DNA of 64,000 nucleotides from Streptomyces malaysiensis subsp. samsunensis (GCF_024519315.1 NZ_JANIIC010000007.1:62001-126000), one strand, 5' to 3'. Shown: positions 42,828 through 52,520, counted from the first letter of the stretch. The notes: generated by a model not told the origin, from the sequence alone. Translations and numbers: made by a program.

Positions 42828-43315
42828 AGGGCAACAGTCTGCCAGACGAGCTCCACCCGCAGATCATCCACGGCATCGGGTCTTCGTTGCTTATGTCCTG
42901 GTCCGGGGGGTCATCAAAGGGACGTATGCCCCTATACGTCCACTGAGTCGAACCACTGGACGGAGACCCCGGGCAGGGCCCTCGGACGGGGCCGCCGGAC
43001 AGGGGCTGCGGGGTGCCCGGCGCATCTTTCCCCTCCCCGCCCCTTCCCGAAACCGGGGCTCCGCCCCAGACCCCGACTTGGGGCTCTGCCCCTGGACCCC
43101 GGGGGCCGGGATCCCTTGCCCCCTGGACCCGGGGGTCTGGGGCGGAGCCCCACCTTCCAGCCCCCCGGCGTTTGGCCTTCCAGCCCCTCCAGGGGGCACC
43201 TCCCAGCGGTAGCTGGGGGAGATTGAGGAGCGGGGTCTGGGGCGGAGCCCCAGTTGTGGGAAGGGGCGGGGAGGGGATCAGCCCGCCGCAGGCGTCACGG
43301 CCCCCGGACGGAGCC
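42828..43315. repeat. Gap filled by family 1 repeats
   Basis: The first 180 bp hold the PAP2 promoter region with nothing specific visible. From 43010 to 43305 there are two tandem family 1 copies: TTCCCCTCCCCGCCCCTTCCC with GGGGCTCCGCCCCAGACCCC, then the reverse arrangement ending CAGCCCGCCGCAGGCGTCACG. This separates the PAP2 gene from the malR 3' end. Confidence 0.75.
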
Positions 43316-44389
43316 TCAGCCGCCCCCGGACGCCCCCTGGGCCGCGCCCCCGGCCGCCCGCCCCCGCGACTCCACGCCGTGGGCCGACGTGGTGGAGCCG
43401 CGCACCACCAGTTCGGGTAGGAAGACGAACTCGCTGGGCGGGGCCGGAGTGCCGCCGATCTCCTCCAGTAGCGCCCGCACCGCCGCCTGCCCCATCGACT
43501 GCACCGGTTTGCGGATGGTGGTCAGCGGCGGATCGGTGAAGGCGATCAGCGGGGAGTCGTCGAAGCCGACGACCGAGACGTTCTGAGGGACCGCCAGGCC
43601 CTGCTGCCGGGCCGCCCGGATGGCACCCAGCGCCATCATGTCGCTCGCGCACACCACCGCCGTACAGCCCCGCTCGATCAGCGCGGTCGCCGCCGCCTGG
43701 CCGCCCTCCAGGGTGTACAGCGAATGCTGGATCAGCTCCTCGGACTCCGCCGCGGAGAGCCCCAGCCGGTCCCGCATCGCCTGCTGGAAGCCTTCGATCT
43801 TGCGCAGTACGGGAACGAACCGCTTCGGCCCGAGCGCGAGACCGATCCGGGTGTGCCCGAGCGAGACCAGATGGGTGACCGCCAGCCCCATCGCCGCCCG
43901 GTCGTCCGGGGAGATGAACGGCGCCCGCACCTTTGGCGAGAAGCCGTCCACCAGTACGAACGGAACACCCTGGCCGCGCAGCTGGTCATAGCGCTGCATA
44001 TCGGCCGAGGTGTCCGCGTGCAGCCCGGAGACGAAGATGATCCCCGCCACCCCCCGGTCCACCAGCATCTCGGTCAGCTCGTCCTCGGTCGAGCCGCCGG
44101 GGGTCTGGGTGGCCAGCACCGGGGTGTAGCCCTGCCGGGTGAGCGCCTGCCCGATGACCTGGGCGAGCGCGGGGAAGATCGGGTTCTCCAGCTCGGGAGT
44201 GATCAGTCCCACCAGCCCGGCGCTGCGCTGTCGCAGCCGCACCGGCCGCTCATAGCCGAGGACGTCCAGAGCGGCGAGGACGGACTCGCGGGTGGCCGCG
44301 GCCACCCCCGGCCTGCCGTTGAGGACGCGGCTGACGGTGGCTTCGCTGACCCCCGCCTGGGCTGCGATGTCAGCAAGCCGTGCGGTCAT
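43316..44389 (-). CDS. malR: LacI-family maltose regulator
   Basis: A 357-residue repressor. The DNA-binding domain is RLADIAAQAGVSEATVSRVL, with hinge [13 protein letters not shown], followed by a periplasmic-binding-protein-like sensor (VGLITPELENPIFPALAQ, SVVGFDDSPLIAFTDPPLTT). Its gene follows the alpha-glucosidase by 25 bp on the same strand and faces malEFG, the expected place for MalR of Streptomyces. It should repress the regulon through CTTGCAG-type boxes until maltodextrin is present. The last 20 residues are Gly/Ala-rich and variable. A close paralogue is encoded at 49472. Confidence 0.9.
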   Translation of the reverse strand: MTARLADIAAQAGVSEATVSRVLNGRPGVAAATRESVLAALDVLGYERPVRLRQRSAGLVGLITPELENPIFPALAQVIGQALTRQGYTPVLATQTPGGSTEDELTEMLVDRGVAGIIFVSGLHADTSADMQRYDQLRGQGVPFVLVDGFSPKVRAPFISPDDRAAMGLAVTHLVSLGHTRIGLALGPKRFVPVLRKIEGFQQAMRDRLGLSAAESEELIQHSLYTLEGGQAAATALIERGCTAVVCASDMMALGAIRAARQQGLAVPQNVSVVGFDDSPLIAFTDPPLTTIRKPVQSMGQAAVRALLEEIGGTPAPPSEFVFLPELVVRGSTTSAHGVESRGRAAGGAAQGASGGG

Positions 44390-44414
44390 GGAGTGGGACT
44401 GTACCGGTCGCGTG

Positions 44415-46076
44415 TCAGATTGCCCACCACGCGCATGAATCAGGCGGAATGCACACGGTTCCGGCCTCGTACGTCAGCGGCGCGGACGACAGCAGCGCAC
44501 GCCCCGGCACCGGCAGTTCGATCTCCTCCCCGAGCGTGTTGAGCGTGCACACAAAGCCCGGCCGGGACAGCGCGAGCACCCCCGCCGGGGCCTGGAGCCA
44601 GCTCATCGCGCCGTCCCCCAGCCCCGGCAGCTCACGGCGCAGCGCGAGCGCGCCGCGGTAGAGCTCCAGCGTGGAGTCGGGGTCGCCGGTCTGCGCCTCG
44701 ACGGACAGCCCGGACCAGGTGTCCGGCTGGGGCAGCCAGCTGCCGCCGGGGCCGAAGCCATGGCTTTTGCCGGAGCGGGTCCAGGGCAGGGGCACCCGGC
44801 AGCCGTCGCGGAAGCCGTCCTGACCGCCCTGGCCGTCCTGCCCGTCGGGGGAGGTGCGGAAGAAGGCGGGGTCCTGGCGCAGCTCGTCCGGCAGATCGGT
44901 CACCTCGGGAAGGCCCAGCTCCTCGCCCTGGTAGAGATAGGACGAGCCGGGCAGTGCCAGGGTGAGCAGGGCGGCGGCGCGGGCGCGGGCGAGCCCCCGC
45001 TCCGGGGAGCCGTCGGCGTAGCGGGTGGGGTGCCGGACCACATCGTGGTTGGAGAGCACCCAGGTGGTGGGGGCGCCGACGGAGCCGGTCGCGGCGAGCG
45101 ACTCGTCGATCACCTGACGCATCGCGACCGCGTCCCACGGGCACTTCAGGAACTGGAAGTTGAACGCCTGGTGCAGTTCGTCGGGGCGTACGTAGAGGGC
45201 CAGCCGCTCGGCGGTGGGCGCCCATGCCTCGGCGACGCCGATCCGGTCACCGGGGTAGGAGTCCAGCAGCCGGCGCCAGGAGCGGTGGATCTCGTGCACC
45301 CCGTCCTGGTCGAAGAACGGCAGCACCTGGGAGCCGATCAGCTTGGCCTGTTCGGTGTGGCCGATGTCGGGCAGCCCTGCGGCCTTGACCATGCCGTGGG
45401 CGACATCGATACGGAAGCCGTCCACGCCCAGATCCAGCCAGAAGCGCAGCACCGAGTCGAACTCGGCGCGGACCTCGGCGGAGTCCCAGTCGAGGTCGGG
45501 CTGCTGGGGGGCGAAGAGGTGCAGATACCACTCACCGGGGGTGCCGTCCGGATCGGTGGTGCGGGTCCAGGCGGGGCCGCCGAAGACCGACTCCCAGTCG
45601 TTCGGCGGCAGTTCGCCGTGCGCGCCGCGGCCGGGGCGGAAGTGGTACCGGGCGCGGGCCGCGCCTCCTGGCCGGTCGGCGAGCGCCTCGCGGAACCACG
45701 GGTGCTGGTCCGAGCTGTGGTTCGGGACGACGTCCACGATCACCTTCAGCCCCAGCTCATGGGCGGTGCGCACCAGATCGTCGGCGTCGCCGAGGGAGCC
45801 GAAGAGCGGATCCACGGCGCGGTAGTCCGCCACGTCGTAGCCGCCGTCGGCCTGCGGGGAGGCGTAGAAGGGGGTCAGCCAGACGGCGTCCACGCCCAGC
45901 CCGGCGAGGTGCGGCAGCCGCTCCCGCACCCCGCGCAGATCGCCGATCCCGTCGCCGTCGCTGTCGGCGAAGGACCGCACATACACCTGGTAGATGACGG
46001 CGTCGCGCCACCATCCGGGGCTCTCGGACGATCGCGCCGGCTCGGTGGCAAGAGAGGTCGTGAGCTCCTGGGTCAT
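44415..46076 (-). CDS. aglA: GH13 alpha-glucosidase (oligo-1,6/alpha-1,4-glucosidase)
   Basis: A 553-residue cytoplasmic GH13 enzyme without a signal peptide. Conserved regions: DVVPNHSS (I), GFRIDVAHG (II, nucleophile Asp), GVAEAWAP (III, Glu) and VLSNHDVVRH (IV, Asp). It should split maltose and maltodextrins brought in by MalEFG. A short Gly/Asp/Gln repeat (GQDGQGGQDGF) lies in a loop near residue 410. There is no ribosome site before the ATG, so the transcript is probably leaderless. It shares the operator-rich gap with malE and is cotranscribed with malR. Confidence 0.93.
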   Translation of the reverse strand: MTQELTTSLATEPARSSESPGWWRDAVIYQVYVRSFADSDGDGIGDLRGVRERLPHLAGLGVDAVWLTPFYASPQADGGYDVADYRAVDPLFGSLGDADDLVRTAHELGLKVIVDVVPNHSSDQHPWFREALADRPGGAARARYHFRPGRGAHGELPPNDWESVFGGPAWTRTTDPDGTPGEWYLHLFAPQQPDLDWDSAEVRAEFDSVLRFWLDLGVDGFRIDVAHGMVKAAGLPDIGHTEQAKLIGSQVLPFFDQDGVHEIHRSWRRLLDSYPGDRIGVAEAWAPTAERLALYVRPDELHQAFNFQFLKCPWDAVAMRQVIDESLAATGSVGAPTTWVLSNHDVVRHPTRYADGSPERGLARARAAALLTLALPGSSYLYQGEELGLPEVTDLPDELRQDPAFFRTSPDGQDGQGGQDGFRDGCRVPLPWTRSGKSHGFGPGGSWLPQPDTWSGLSVEAQTGDPDSTLELYRGALALRRELPGLGDGAMSWLQAPAGVLALSRPGFVCTLNTLGEEIELPVPGRALLSSAPLTYEAGTVCIPPDSCAWWAI

Positions 46077-46094
46077 GGCGCGAACGTAACAGCT

Positions 46095-46277
46095 CTGCAA
46101 TGCCTTGCGGAAGAGCTTGCAGGGCGCGCTGATGGACTCCGGGGGTGCTCCGGTCGTGCTACGGGCGCATGTCAAGCGCCCGCACGGGAGCGGAGCGGCC
46201 ACCGCGGGGACACGCGGACGTAACGATGCCGGGCGGCTTGCAGAAATTTGCCGCAAGCTCTTTCGGCGCGCTTGCGG
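46095..46277. promoter_or_regulatory. CTTGCAG operator array between aglA and malE
   Basis: Copies of the heptamer CTTGCAG or one-base variants: CTGCAA (46095), CTTGCGG (46104), CTTGCAG (46116), CTTGCAG (46237) paired with CCGCAAG (46251) across AAATTTG, and CTTGCGG (46271). From the literature as I remember it, such repeats are MalR targets in Streptomyces mal and amylase promoters. One cluster lies by aglA and the other by malE, so both divergent promoters are covered. Confidence 0.85.
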
Positions 46278-46339
46278 CCCTGTTACGTTCCTCCGCAACC
46301 CGGGGCCGCGACGGAGCGGCCGGCTTTGGAGGAGTTCAC

Positions 46340-47617
46340 ATGCGACGTGGCATAGCGGCCACCGCACTCGTCGCGGCCATGGCGCTCGCGGCGACCGCGT
46401 GCGGCGGTGACGACGGCGGCAGCGGCGACAAGAAGTCCGGCGGCCATCTCTCCGGCACCGTGACGTACTGGGACACGTCGAACGACGCGGAGAAGGGCAC
46501 GTACAAGGAGCTCGCCCTGGGCTTCGAGAAGAAGCACCCCGACGTCAAGGTCGACTACGTCAATGTGCCCTTCGGTGACGCGCTGGCCAAGTTCAAGAAC
46601 GCCGCGGGTTCCGGCGGCTCCGGCGCGCCCGATGTGCTGCGCACCGAGGTGGCCTGGACCCAGGACCTCGCCAACATCGGCTATCTCGCCCCACTGGACG
46701 GCACCCCCGCCCTCGCCGACCAGTCCGACTATCTGCCCAAGGCCCTCGCCGGCGCCAAGTTCAAGGGCAAGACCTACGCCGTACCGCAGGTCATCGACAC
46801 CCTCGGCCTCTTCTACAACAAGAAGATGCTGAAGGACGCCGGGGTCGAGCCGCCCAAGGACTGGACCGAGCTCAAGGCCGCCGCCAAGAAGATCAAGGAG
46901 AAGACCGGCAAGACCGGTCTGTATCTGCGCGGCGACGACGCCTACTGGTATCTGCCCTTCATCTACGGCGAGGGCGGCGACCTCCTCGACACCGGCGCCA
47001 AGAAGGTCACCATCGACGACGAGCCCGGTATCAAGGCGTTCGCGGCCGCCCGTGACCTGGTCACGTCCAAGGCGGCGGAGACCGACGCCACCGACGGCTG
47101 GGACAACATGCAGAACGCCATCAAGAACGGCGACGTCGCGATGACGATCAACGGGCCGTGGGCGATCGAGGACACCCTGGCCGGCAAGGCGTTCAAGGAC
47201 AAGTCCAACCTCGGGGTGGTCCCCGTCCCGGCCGGCAGCAAGGGCCAGGGCGCCCCGCAGGGCGGCCAGAACCTCACCGTCTACGCCGGATCGAAGAACC
47301 TGGACGCCTCCTACGCCTTCGCCCAGTACATGAGCTCGGCCGAGGTCCAGGCCAAGACCACCGAGAAGCTCTCCCTGCTGCCCACCCGCACCTCCGTCTA
47401 CTCCGACAAGGCGGTCGCGGCGAACGCCAATGTGAAGTTCTTCAAGGCCGCGGTCGACAAGGCCGTCGAACGCCCCTGGATCCCCGAGGGCAACAGCCTC
47501 TTCCAGGCGATCCTGGTGCAGTTCCCGGGCGTTCTCACCGGCAAGACCTCACCCGAGAAGGCCGCGAAGTCGGCCGGTGACGCGTACCGCAAGCTCCTCA
47601 AGGGCGACTGGAAGTAG
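46340..47617 (+). CDS. malE: Maltose/maltodextrin-binding lipoprotein
   Basis: A 425-residue binding protein. Signal peptide with lipobox AATAC (Cys21), then GTVTYWDTSNDAEKGTYKEL and the family 1 pattern (YAVPQVIDTLGLFYNKKML, AMTINGPWAIEDT). It captures maltodextrins outside the membrane and passes them to MalFG. GGAGGAG precedes the ATG. It is the first gene of malEFG plus a second LacI gene, under the CTTGCAG array. Confidence 0.95.
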   Translation: MRRGIAATALVAAMALAATACGGDDGGSGDKKSGGHLSGTVTYWDTSNDAEKGTYKELALGFEKKHPDVKVDYVNVPFGDALAKFKNAAGSGGSGAPDVLRTEVAWTQDLANIGYLAPLDGTPALADQSDYLPKALAGAKFKGKTYAVPQVIDTLGLFYNKKMLKDAGVEPPKDWTELKAAAKKIKEKTGKTGLYLRGDDAYWYLPFIYGEGGDLLDTGAKKVTIDDEPGIKAFAAARDLVTSKAAETDATDGWDNMQNAIKNGDVAMTINGPWAIEDTLAGKAFKDKSNLGVVPVPAGSKGQGAPQGGQNLTVYAGSKNLDASYAFAQYMSSAEVQAKTTEKLSLLPTRTSVYSDKAVAANANVKFFKAAVDKAVERPWIPEGNSLFQAILVQFPGVLTGKTSPEKAAKSAGDAYRKLLKGDWK

Positions 47618-47628
47618 GGCCGGCGACG

Positions 47629-48642
47629 ATGGCTGTCGACACCAGCCGGCCGATGGACCCGGCCGCGGGCGCGAAGGGCGCCCGCGGCCGGGTCCGCAAG
47701 GCCGGCACCCCACCGCCGCGCCGCATCCGCGACGCGCTGGCCCGCCACTGGTACGCCTGGGCCATGGTCGCGCCCGTCGTGATCGTCATCGGGCTGATCA
47801 TCGGCTATCCGCTGGTCCGCGGCGTCTATCTGTCGCTGACCGACGCCAACGAGGCCAACGTCGAGCGCACCATCGGGATCAACCACATCCCCGCCACCTA
47901 CAAGACGGTCGGCCTCGACAACTTCCGGGCCATCCTGGACGACCAGGTCTTCTGGGACCGGCTGAGCTGGACCGTCACCTGGACCGTCAGCTGTGTCGCG
48001 CTCACCTTCGCGATCGGCCTGGGCCTGGCCGTGCTGCTCAACCGGCGGTTCGCCGGGCGCACCCTCTACCGGTCGCTGCTGATCCTGCCCTGGGCCGTTC
48101 CCGCGTTCGTCTCCGTCTTCGCCTGGCGGCTGCTCTACAACGAGAAGAACGGCATCCTCAACAAGGTGCTGCACGGCGGCGGGATCGACGCGGTGCCCTG
48201 GCTCAACGACCCCACCATGGCCAAGGTCTCCGTGATCGCCGTGAACATCTGGCTCGGGGTGCCGTTCATGCTGGTCGCGCTGCTCGGCGGATTGCAGTCC
48301 ATCCCCGGTGAGCTGTACGAGGCCGCCGAGATGGACGGGGCGAGCCCCTGGCAGCGGTTCCGCCATATCACCCTGCCCGGGCTGCGCTCGGTCAGCTCCA
48401 CCGTGATCCTGCTGTCGACCATCTGGACGTTCAACATGTTCCCGGTGATCTTCCTGCTGACCCGCGGCGGACCCGGCGACTCCACCGAGATCCTGGTGAC
48501 GTACGCCTACCGGCTGTCCTTCGTCAACAGCCCGCGCGACTTCGCCGGCGCCTCGGCCTGGGGTGTGCTGATCCTGCTCATCCTCATGCTCTTCGCGGTG
48601 GTCTACCGCCGTTCGCTCCGCAAGCAGGGAGAGGTGTGGTAG
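47629..48642 (+). CDS. malF: Maltose ABC transporter permease
   Basis: A 337-residue inner-membrane permease, with helices starting at WYAWAMVAPVVIVIGLIIGY and EAA loop ELYEAAEMDGASPWQRFRHI. The 35-residue Ala/Gly/Lys/Arg-rich N-terminus is cytoplasmic. It is 11 bp after malE. Like other streptomycete CUT1 systems it has no ATPase gene beside it and probably uses MsiK. Confidence 0.94.
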   Translation: MAVDTSRPMDPAAGAKGARGRVRKAGTPPPRRIRDALARHWYAWAMVAPVVIVIGLIIGYPLVRGVYLSLTDANEANVERTIGINHIPATYKTVGLDNFRAILDDQVFWDRLSWTVTWTVSCVALTFAIGLGLAVLLNRRFAGRTLYRSLLILPWAVPAFVSVFAWRLLYNEKNGILNKVLHGGGIDAVPWLNDPTMAKVSVIAVNIWLGVPFMLVALLGGLQSIPGELYEAAEMDGASPWQRFRHITLPGLRSVSSTVILLSTIWTFNMFPVIFLLTRGGPGDSTEILVTYAYRLSFVNSPRDFAGASAWGVLILLILMLFAVVYRRSLRKQGEVW

Positions 48643-48644
48643 CC

Positions 48645-49475
48645 ATGCGCGACCAACGACGCGGCCCGCTCGCCTCCGTCGGGCTGCACACCACGCTCAT
48701 CATCGCCTCCGCCGTGGCGGTCTTCCCGCCGCTGTGGCTGGTGGTGACCTCGTTCAAACCCAAGAGCGAGGCGTTCAGCACCGATGTGGTCAAGGACCCG
48801 ACGCTGCGGAACTACCAACACGTCCTGGGCGACACCGAGTTCCTGAGCTGGTTCGGCAACTCGCTGTTCATCGTGGTCATCACCACGATCCTGGGCGTCT
48901 TCGTCGCGGCCACCACCGGCTACGCCGTCAGCCGCTTCCGCTTCCCCGGGATGCGCCCGCTGATGTGGCTGCTGCTGATCACCCAGATGTTCCCGGTGGC
49001 CATCCTCATCGTGCCGCTGTACAACATCATGTCGACGCTGGGCTGGCTCAACCAGCCGATCTCGCTCATCGTCACCTACCTCACCGTGGCCGTGCCGTTC
49101 TGCGCCTGGATGATGAAGGGCTTCTTCGACACCATCCCGGTGGAGATCGACGAATCCGGCCGGGTCGACGGCCTCAACCCGTTCGGGACCTTCTGGCGGC
49201 TGGTGGTCCCGCTGGCCAAACCGGGGCTCGCGGTGACCGCGTTCTACACCTTCATCACCGCCTGGGCCGAGGTCGCCTACGCCTCCGCCTTCATGACGGG
49301 GGAGGAGAACCTCACGCTCGCCGCGGGGCTCCAGACCTTCGTCAACCAGTACACCTCCGACTGGGGCTCGATGACCGCCGCCGCCGTCATGATCGCGATC
49401 CCGGCGGCGCTGGTGTTCTCCTGGGCCCAGCGCCATCTCGTCGCGGGGCTCACGGCCGGAGCGACCAAGTCGTGA
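48645..49475 (+). CDS. malG: Maltose ABC transporter permease
   Basis: A 276-residue second permease, EAA loop EIDESGRVDGLNPFGTFWRL (the usual Ala-Ala is Ser-Gly, within family variation), first helix TTLIIASAVAVFPPLWLVVTSF. The ATG at 48645 is preferred: AGGGAGAGG lies about 10 bases upstream, whereas it is too close to a GTG at 48636. The stop overlaps the GTG of the next LacI gene. Confidence 0.93.
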   Translation: MRDQRRGPLASVGLHTTLIIASAVAVFPPLWLVVTSFKPKSEAFSTDVVKDPTLRNYQHVLGDTEFLSWFGNSLFIVVITTILGVFVAATTGYAVSRFRFPGMRPLMWLLLITQMFPVAILIVPLYNIMSTLGWLNQPISLIVTYLTVAVPFCAWMMKGFFDTIPVEIDESGRVDGLNPFGTFWRLVVPLAKPGLAVTAFYTFITAWAEVAYASAFMTGEENLTLAAGLQTFVNQYTSDWGSMTAAAVMIAIPAALVFSWAQRHLVAGLTAGATKS

Positions 49476-50629
49476 CGAGTCCGCCGGCGGCGGGCCCGCC
49501 CGGGGCGGGCCCAGCGGCCTCGAGCGCATCCGCGGCCCGCCCTCCGGCGCCGAGCCCTCCGGCGCCGAGCCCTCCGGCGCCGAGCCCTCCGGGGGCGGGC
49601 CTGTCGGCGCCGCCGCGGCTCGCCGACATCGCCGCACAGGCCGAGGTCAGCGAGGCCACCGTCAGCCGGGTGCTCAACGGCAAGGCGGGGGTGGCGGCCA
49701 CCACCCGGCAGCGGGTGCTCGCCGCCCTCAGCGTTCTCGGGGTACTCGGCTACGAGCGGCCGGTGCGGCTGCGGCGGCGCAGCGCCGGGTTGGTCGGCCT
49801 GGTGATCCCGGAGCTGACCAATCCGGTCTTCCCCGCCTTCGCGCAGATCATCGAGCAGGTGCTCGCCGGACATGGCTACACCCCGATCCTGTGCACCCAG
49901 ATGCCCGGCGGCGCCACCGAGGACGAGTTGGTGGAGCAGTTGGAGGAGCGCGATGTGGCGGGCATCGTCTTCATGTCCGGACTGCACGCCGACACCACGG
50001 CCGACCCCGCCCGCTATGCCCGACTGGCCGGCCGCAAGGTGCCGTTCGTGCTGATCAACGGCTACAACGAGCACATCCAGGCCACGTTCGTCTCCCCCGA
50101 CGACCGGGCGGCGGCGCGGATGGCCGTACGCCATCTGTCCGCCCTCGGCCACCACCGGATCGGCCTCGCGGTGGGGCCCGCCCGCTATGTCCCCGCGCGG
50201 CGCAAGGTCGAGGGATTCCTCGCGGCGAGCGCCGAGCTGCTGGACCGATCGCCGGACGAGGCGCGGGAGTTGGTGCGCCATACGCTCTTCAGCGTGGAGG
50301 GCGGTCAGGTGGCGGCGGCCACGCTGCTGGACCAGGGCTGTACCGGCATCGTGTGCGGCAGCGATCTGATGGCGCTCGGGGTGATCCGGGAGGCATCCCG
50401 CCGGGGGCTGCGGGTGCCGCACGATGTGTCGGTGGTCGGTTTCGACGACTCCCCGCTGATCGCCTTCACCGATCCACCGCTGACCACCGTGCGCCAGCCG
50501 GTGCAGTCGATGGCCACGGCGGCGGTGGGGGCGCTGCTGGAGGAGATGGCCGGAAACCCGGTGCAGCAGACGGAGTTCGTCTTCCAGCCGGACCTCGTCG
50601 TACGCGGTTCGACGGCCAGGCCGCGCTAA
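49472..50629 (+). CDS. Second LacI-family regulator, MalR paralogue
   Basis: A 385-residue close paralogue of the regulator at 43316, alike along the whole length (RLADIAAQAEVSEATVSRVL; VVGFDDSPLIAFTDPPLTT). Two differences stand out: a 40-residue Pro/Ala/Ser leader with PPAPS repeated in tandem (15-bp units, 49540-49584), and three extra residues at the hinge (ALSVLGVLGYERP against ALDVLGYERP). The GTG overlaps the malG stop (GTGA), so it is made together with the importer. It probably binds related operators, and the changed hinge may alter spacing or affinity. Confidence 0.9.
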   Translation: MTSPPAAGPPGAGPAASSASAARPPAPSPPAPSPPAPSPPGAGLSAPPRLADIAAQAEVSEATVSRVLNGKAGVAATTRQRVLAALSVLGVLGYERPVRLRRRSAGLVGLVIPELTNPVFPAFAQIIEQVLAGHGYTPILCTQMPGGATEDELVEQLEERDVAGIVFMSGLHADTTADPARYARLAGRKVPFVLINGYNEHIQATFVSPDDRAAARMAVRHLSALGHHRIGLAVGPARYVPARRKVEGFLAASAELLDRSPDEARELVRHTLFSVEGGQVAAATLLDQGCTGIVCGSDLMALGVIREASRRGLRVPHDVSVVGFDDSPLIAFTDPPLTTVRQPVQSMATAAVGALLEEMAGNPVQQTEFVFQPDLVVRGSTARPR

Positions 50630-50660
50630 GCGGATCGGCGGAAGTCGGCTGCGGTTCGGT

Positions 50661-50779
50661 GGCGCCCCGAAGGGGCGCGGGGCTGTGTCGATGTGCGGCT
50701 CCGCCGCGTGGGCGCGACCAGCCGCGACGGCGCCGCGGACGATCGACGGCAGGTCAGGGCACTTCCAGCGGAGCGCTTA
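50661..50779 (+). repeat. Dispersed repeat family 2, copy C (3' of the second lacI)
   Basis: Starts with hairpin GCGCCCC-GAA-GGGGCGC (50662-50678), 32 nt after the stop codon, and ends ACTTCCAGCGGAGCGCT. Same orientation relative to the upstream gene as copy A behind panB. Confidence 0.85.
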
Positions 50780-50936
50780 GCGGGTGCCGGACGGATCTTG
50801 ACGCCCGCGACGGGCCGTTCGCCCACCGACACCCCGTGGAAAACCCGATCCGACCGGCCGGGCGCGTGGGGCCTGTTGACAGGCCCCCGGCCGGCCGGAC
50901 CGGAGAACGTGGTTGAACGTAACACCGCCGCAATCC

Positions 50937-51010
50937 CTTGCGAAAGGTCTTGCAGCCACAAAAGCTCGCGAGTACGGTCCGGACACCGACATCGGACTGA
51001 CGTCTTGCAG
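50937..51010 (+). promoter_or_regulatory. CTTGCAG boxes of the alpha-amylase promoter
   Basis: CTTGCGA (50937-50943), CTTGCAG (50949-50955) and CTTGCAG (51004-51010, followed by CAAG) lie 95-170 bp upstream of the amylase ATG. They match the boxes between aglA and malE, so the secreted amylase should be controlled with the mal operon. The remaining bases of the gap (50780-50936) show no feature I recognise. Confidence 0.8.
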
Positions 51011-51104
51011 CAAGAACCTTCAACCCTTCAACTGGCCTTACGGGCACGGCGCGTTGCCGTACGAGGCTGAATCGGCACCCCCGAACTCCCCCCACGGAGG
51101 AACG

Positions 51105-52496
51105 ATGGCCAGCAGCCGCATCCCCCTTGCCGCCGCGTTCGCCCTCGCGGCGAGCGCGGCGGTGCTCGTCGCCCTGCCCCAGCAGACCGCGCGGGCGACA
51201 CCGCCCGGCACCAAGGACGTCACCGCGGAACTCTTCGAGTGGAAGTACGACTCCGTCGCCAAGGAGTGCACCAGCGCCCTCGGCCCCGCCGGATACGGCT
51301 TCGTCGAGGTGTCCCCGGCCACCGAGCACATCCAGGGCGGCCAGTGGTGGACCTCCTACCAGCCCGTCAGCTACAAGATCGCCGGGCGGCTCGGCGACCG
51401 CACCGCGTTCAAGAACATGATCGACACCTGTCACGCCGCGGGCGTGAAGGTGGTGGCCGACGCCGTCATCAACCACATGTCCGCCGGTTCCGGCACCGGC
51501 ACCGGCGGCTCCTCGTACACCAAGTACACCTACCCCGGGATCTATCAGCCCCAGGACATGGACGACTGCACCTCACAGGTCAGCAACTACCAGGACCGCT
51601 GGAACGTACAGCACTGCGAGCTGGTGGGCCTCGCCGACCTGGACACCGGTGAGTCATACGTCAGGACCCGGCTCGCCCAGTACCTCGACGACCTGCTCTC
51701 GCTCGGCGTGGACGGCTTCCGCGTCGACGGCGCCAAGCACATCCCGGCGGACGACCTGGCCGCCATCAAGAGCCAGTTGAGCGACCCCGGCGTCTACTGG
51801 AAGCAGGAGGTCATCCACGGCGAGGGCGAGGCGGTCTCCCCGACGGAGTATCTGCGCAACGGCGATGTGCAGGAGTTCCGCTACGGCCGTGACCTCAAGC
51901 GGGTGTTCCAGAGCGAGAAGCTGGCGTATCTGAAGAACTTCGGCGAGGGCTGGGGCTATATGGCAAGCGGCCAGTCCGGTGTCTTCGTCGACAACTGGGA
52001 CACCGAGCGCAACGGCTCCACCCTCACCTACAAGAACGGCGCCGACTACACCCTGGCCAATGTCTTCATGCTGGCCTGGCCCTACGGCTCCCCCGACATC
52101 CACTCCGGCTACGAGTTCAGCGACAACGACGCGGGCCCGCCGAACGGCGGCGCGGTGGGCGCCTGCTACCAGGACGGCTGGAAGTGCCAGCACAAGTGGC
52201 CCGAGATCAGCGGCATGGTCGCCCTCCGCAACACGGCCCGGGGCGCCTCGGTGACCAACTGGTGGGACAACGGCGGCAACGCCATCGGCTTCGGGCGCGG
52301 CGACAAGGCGTACGTGGCCATCAACCACGAGAGCGGCTCCCTCACCCGGACCTTCCAGACCTCGCTCCCGGCGGGCGGCTACTGCGACGTACAGAGCGGC
52401 AAGTCCGTCACGGTCGACTCCTCGGGCCAGTTCACGGCCACGCTGGGCACGAATACGGCGCTGGCCCTGCACACGGCCGCCCGCACCTGCGGGTAG
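51105..52496 (+). CDS. Secreted alpha-amylase (GH13)
   Basis: A 463-residue extracellular enzyme. Signal peptide [21 protein letters not shown] ends near Ala-Arg-Ala (about residue 30). GH13 regions: DAVINHM (I), GFRVDGAKH (II, Asp), EVIHGEG (III, Glu) and [11 protein letters not shown] (IV, Asp). It ends after domain C ([12 protein letters not shown]) with no starch-binding domain. Paired Cys suit a secreted protein. It gives maltodextrins for the MalEFG importer. GGAGGAACG precedes the ATG. The Trp in region IV replaces the usual His, which I recall as normal for Streptomyces amylases. Confidence 0.95.
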   Translation: MASSRIPLAAAFALAASAAVLVALPQQTARATPPGTKDVTAELFEWKYDSVAKECTSALGPAGYGFVEVSPATEHIQGGQWWTSYQPVSYKIAGRLGDRTAFKNMIDTCHAAGVKVVADAVINHMSAGSGTGTGGSSYTKYTYPGIYQPQDMDDCTSQVSNYQDRWNVQHCELVGLADLDTGESYVRTRLAQYLDDLLSLGVDGFRVDGAKHIPADDLAAIKSQLSDPGVYWKQEVIHGEGEAVSPTEYLRNGDVQEFRYGRDLKRVFQSEKLAYLKNFGEGWGYMASGQSGVFVDNWDTERNGSTLTYKNGADYTLANVFMLAWPYGSPDIHSGYEFSDNDAGPPNGGAVGACYQDGWKCQHKWPEISGMVALRNTARGASVTNWWDNGGNAIGFGRGDKAYVAINHESGSLTRTFQTSLPAGGYCDVQSGKSVTVDSSGQFTATLGTNTALALHTAARTCG

Positions 52497-52520
52497 GCGG
52501 CGGCCTCCACCGACGGACGG

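Noticed and set aside
46077..46339. Extension of aglA and malE reading frames into the shared gap
   Set aside because: The gap is filled with CTTGCAG operators; malE has a clear GGAGGAG site at its ATG and aglA starts at the conserved MTQELTT.
51961..52030. Trp instead of His in alpha-amylase region IV ([11 protein letters not shown]), suggesting an inactive enzyme
   Set aside because: I recall the same Trp in characterised Streptomyces amylases, and all three catalytic acids are present.
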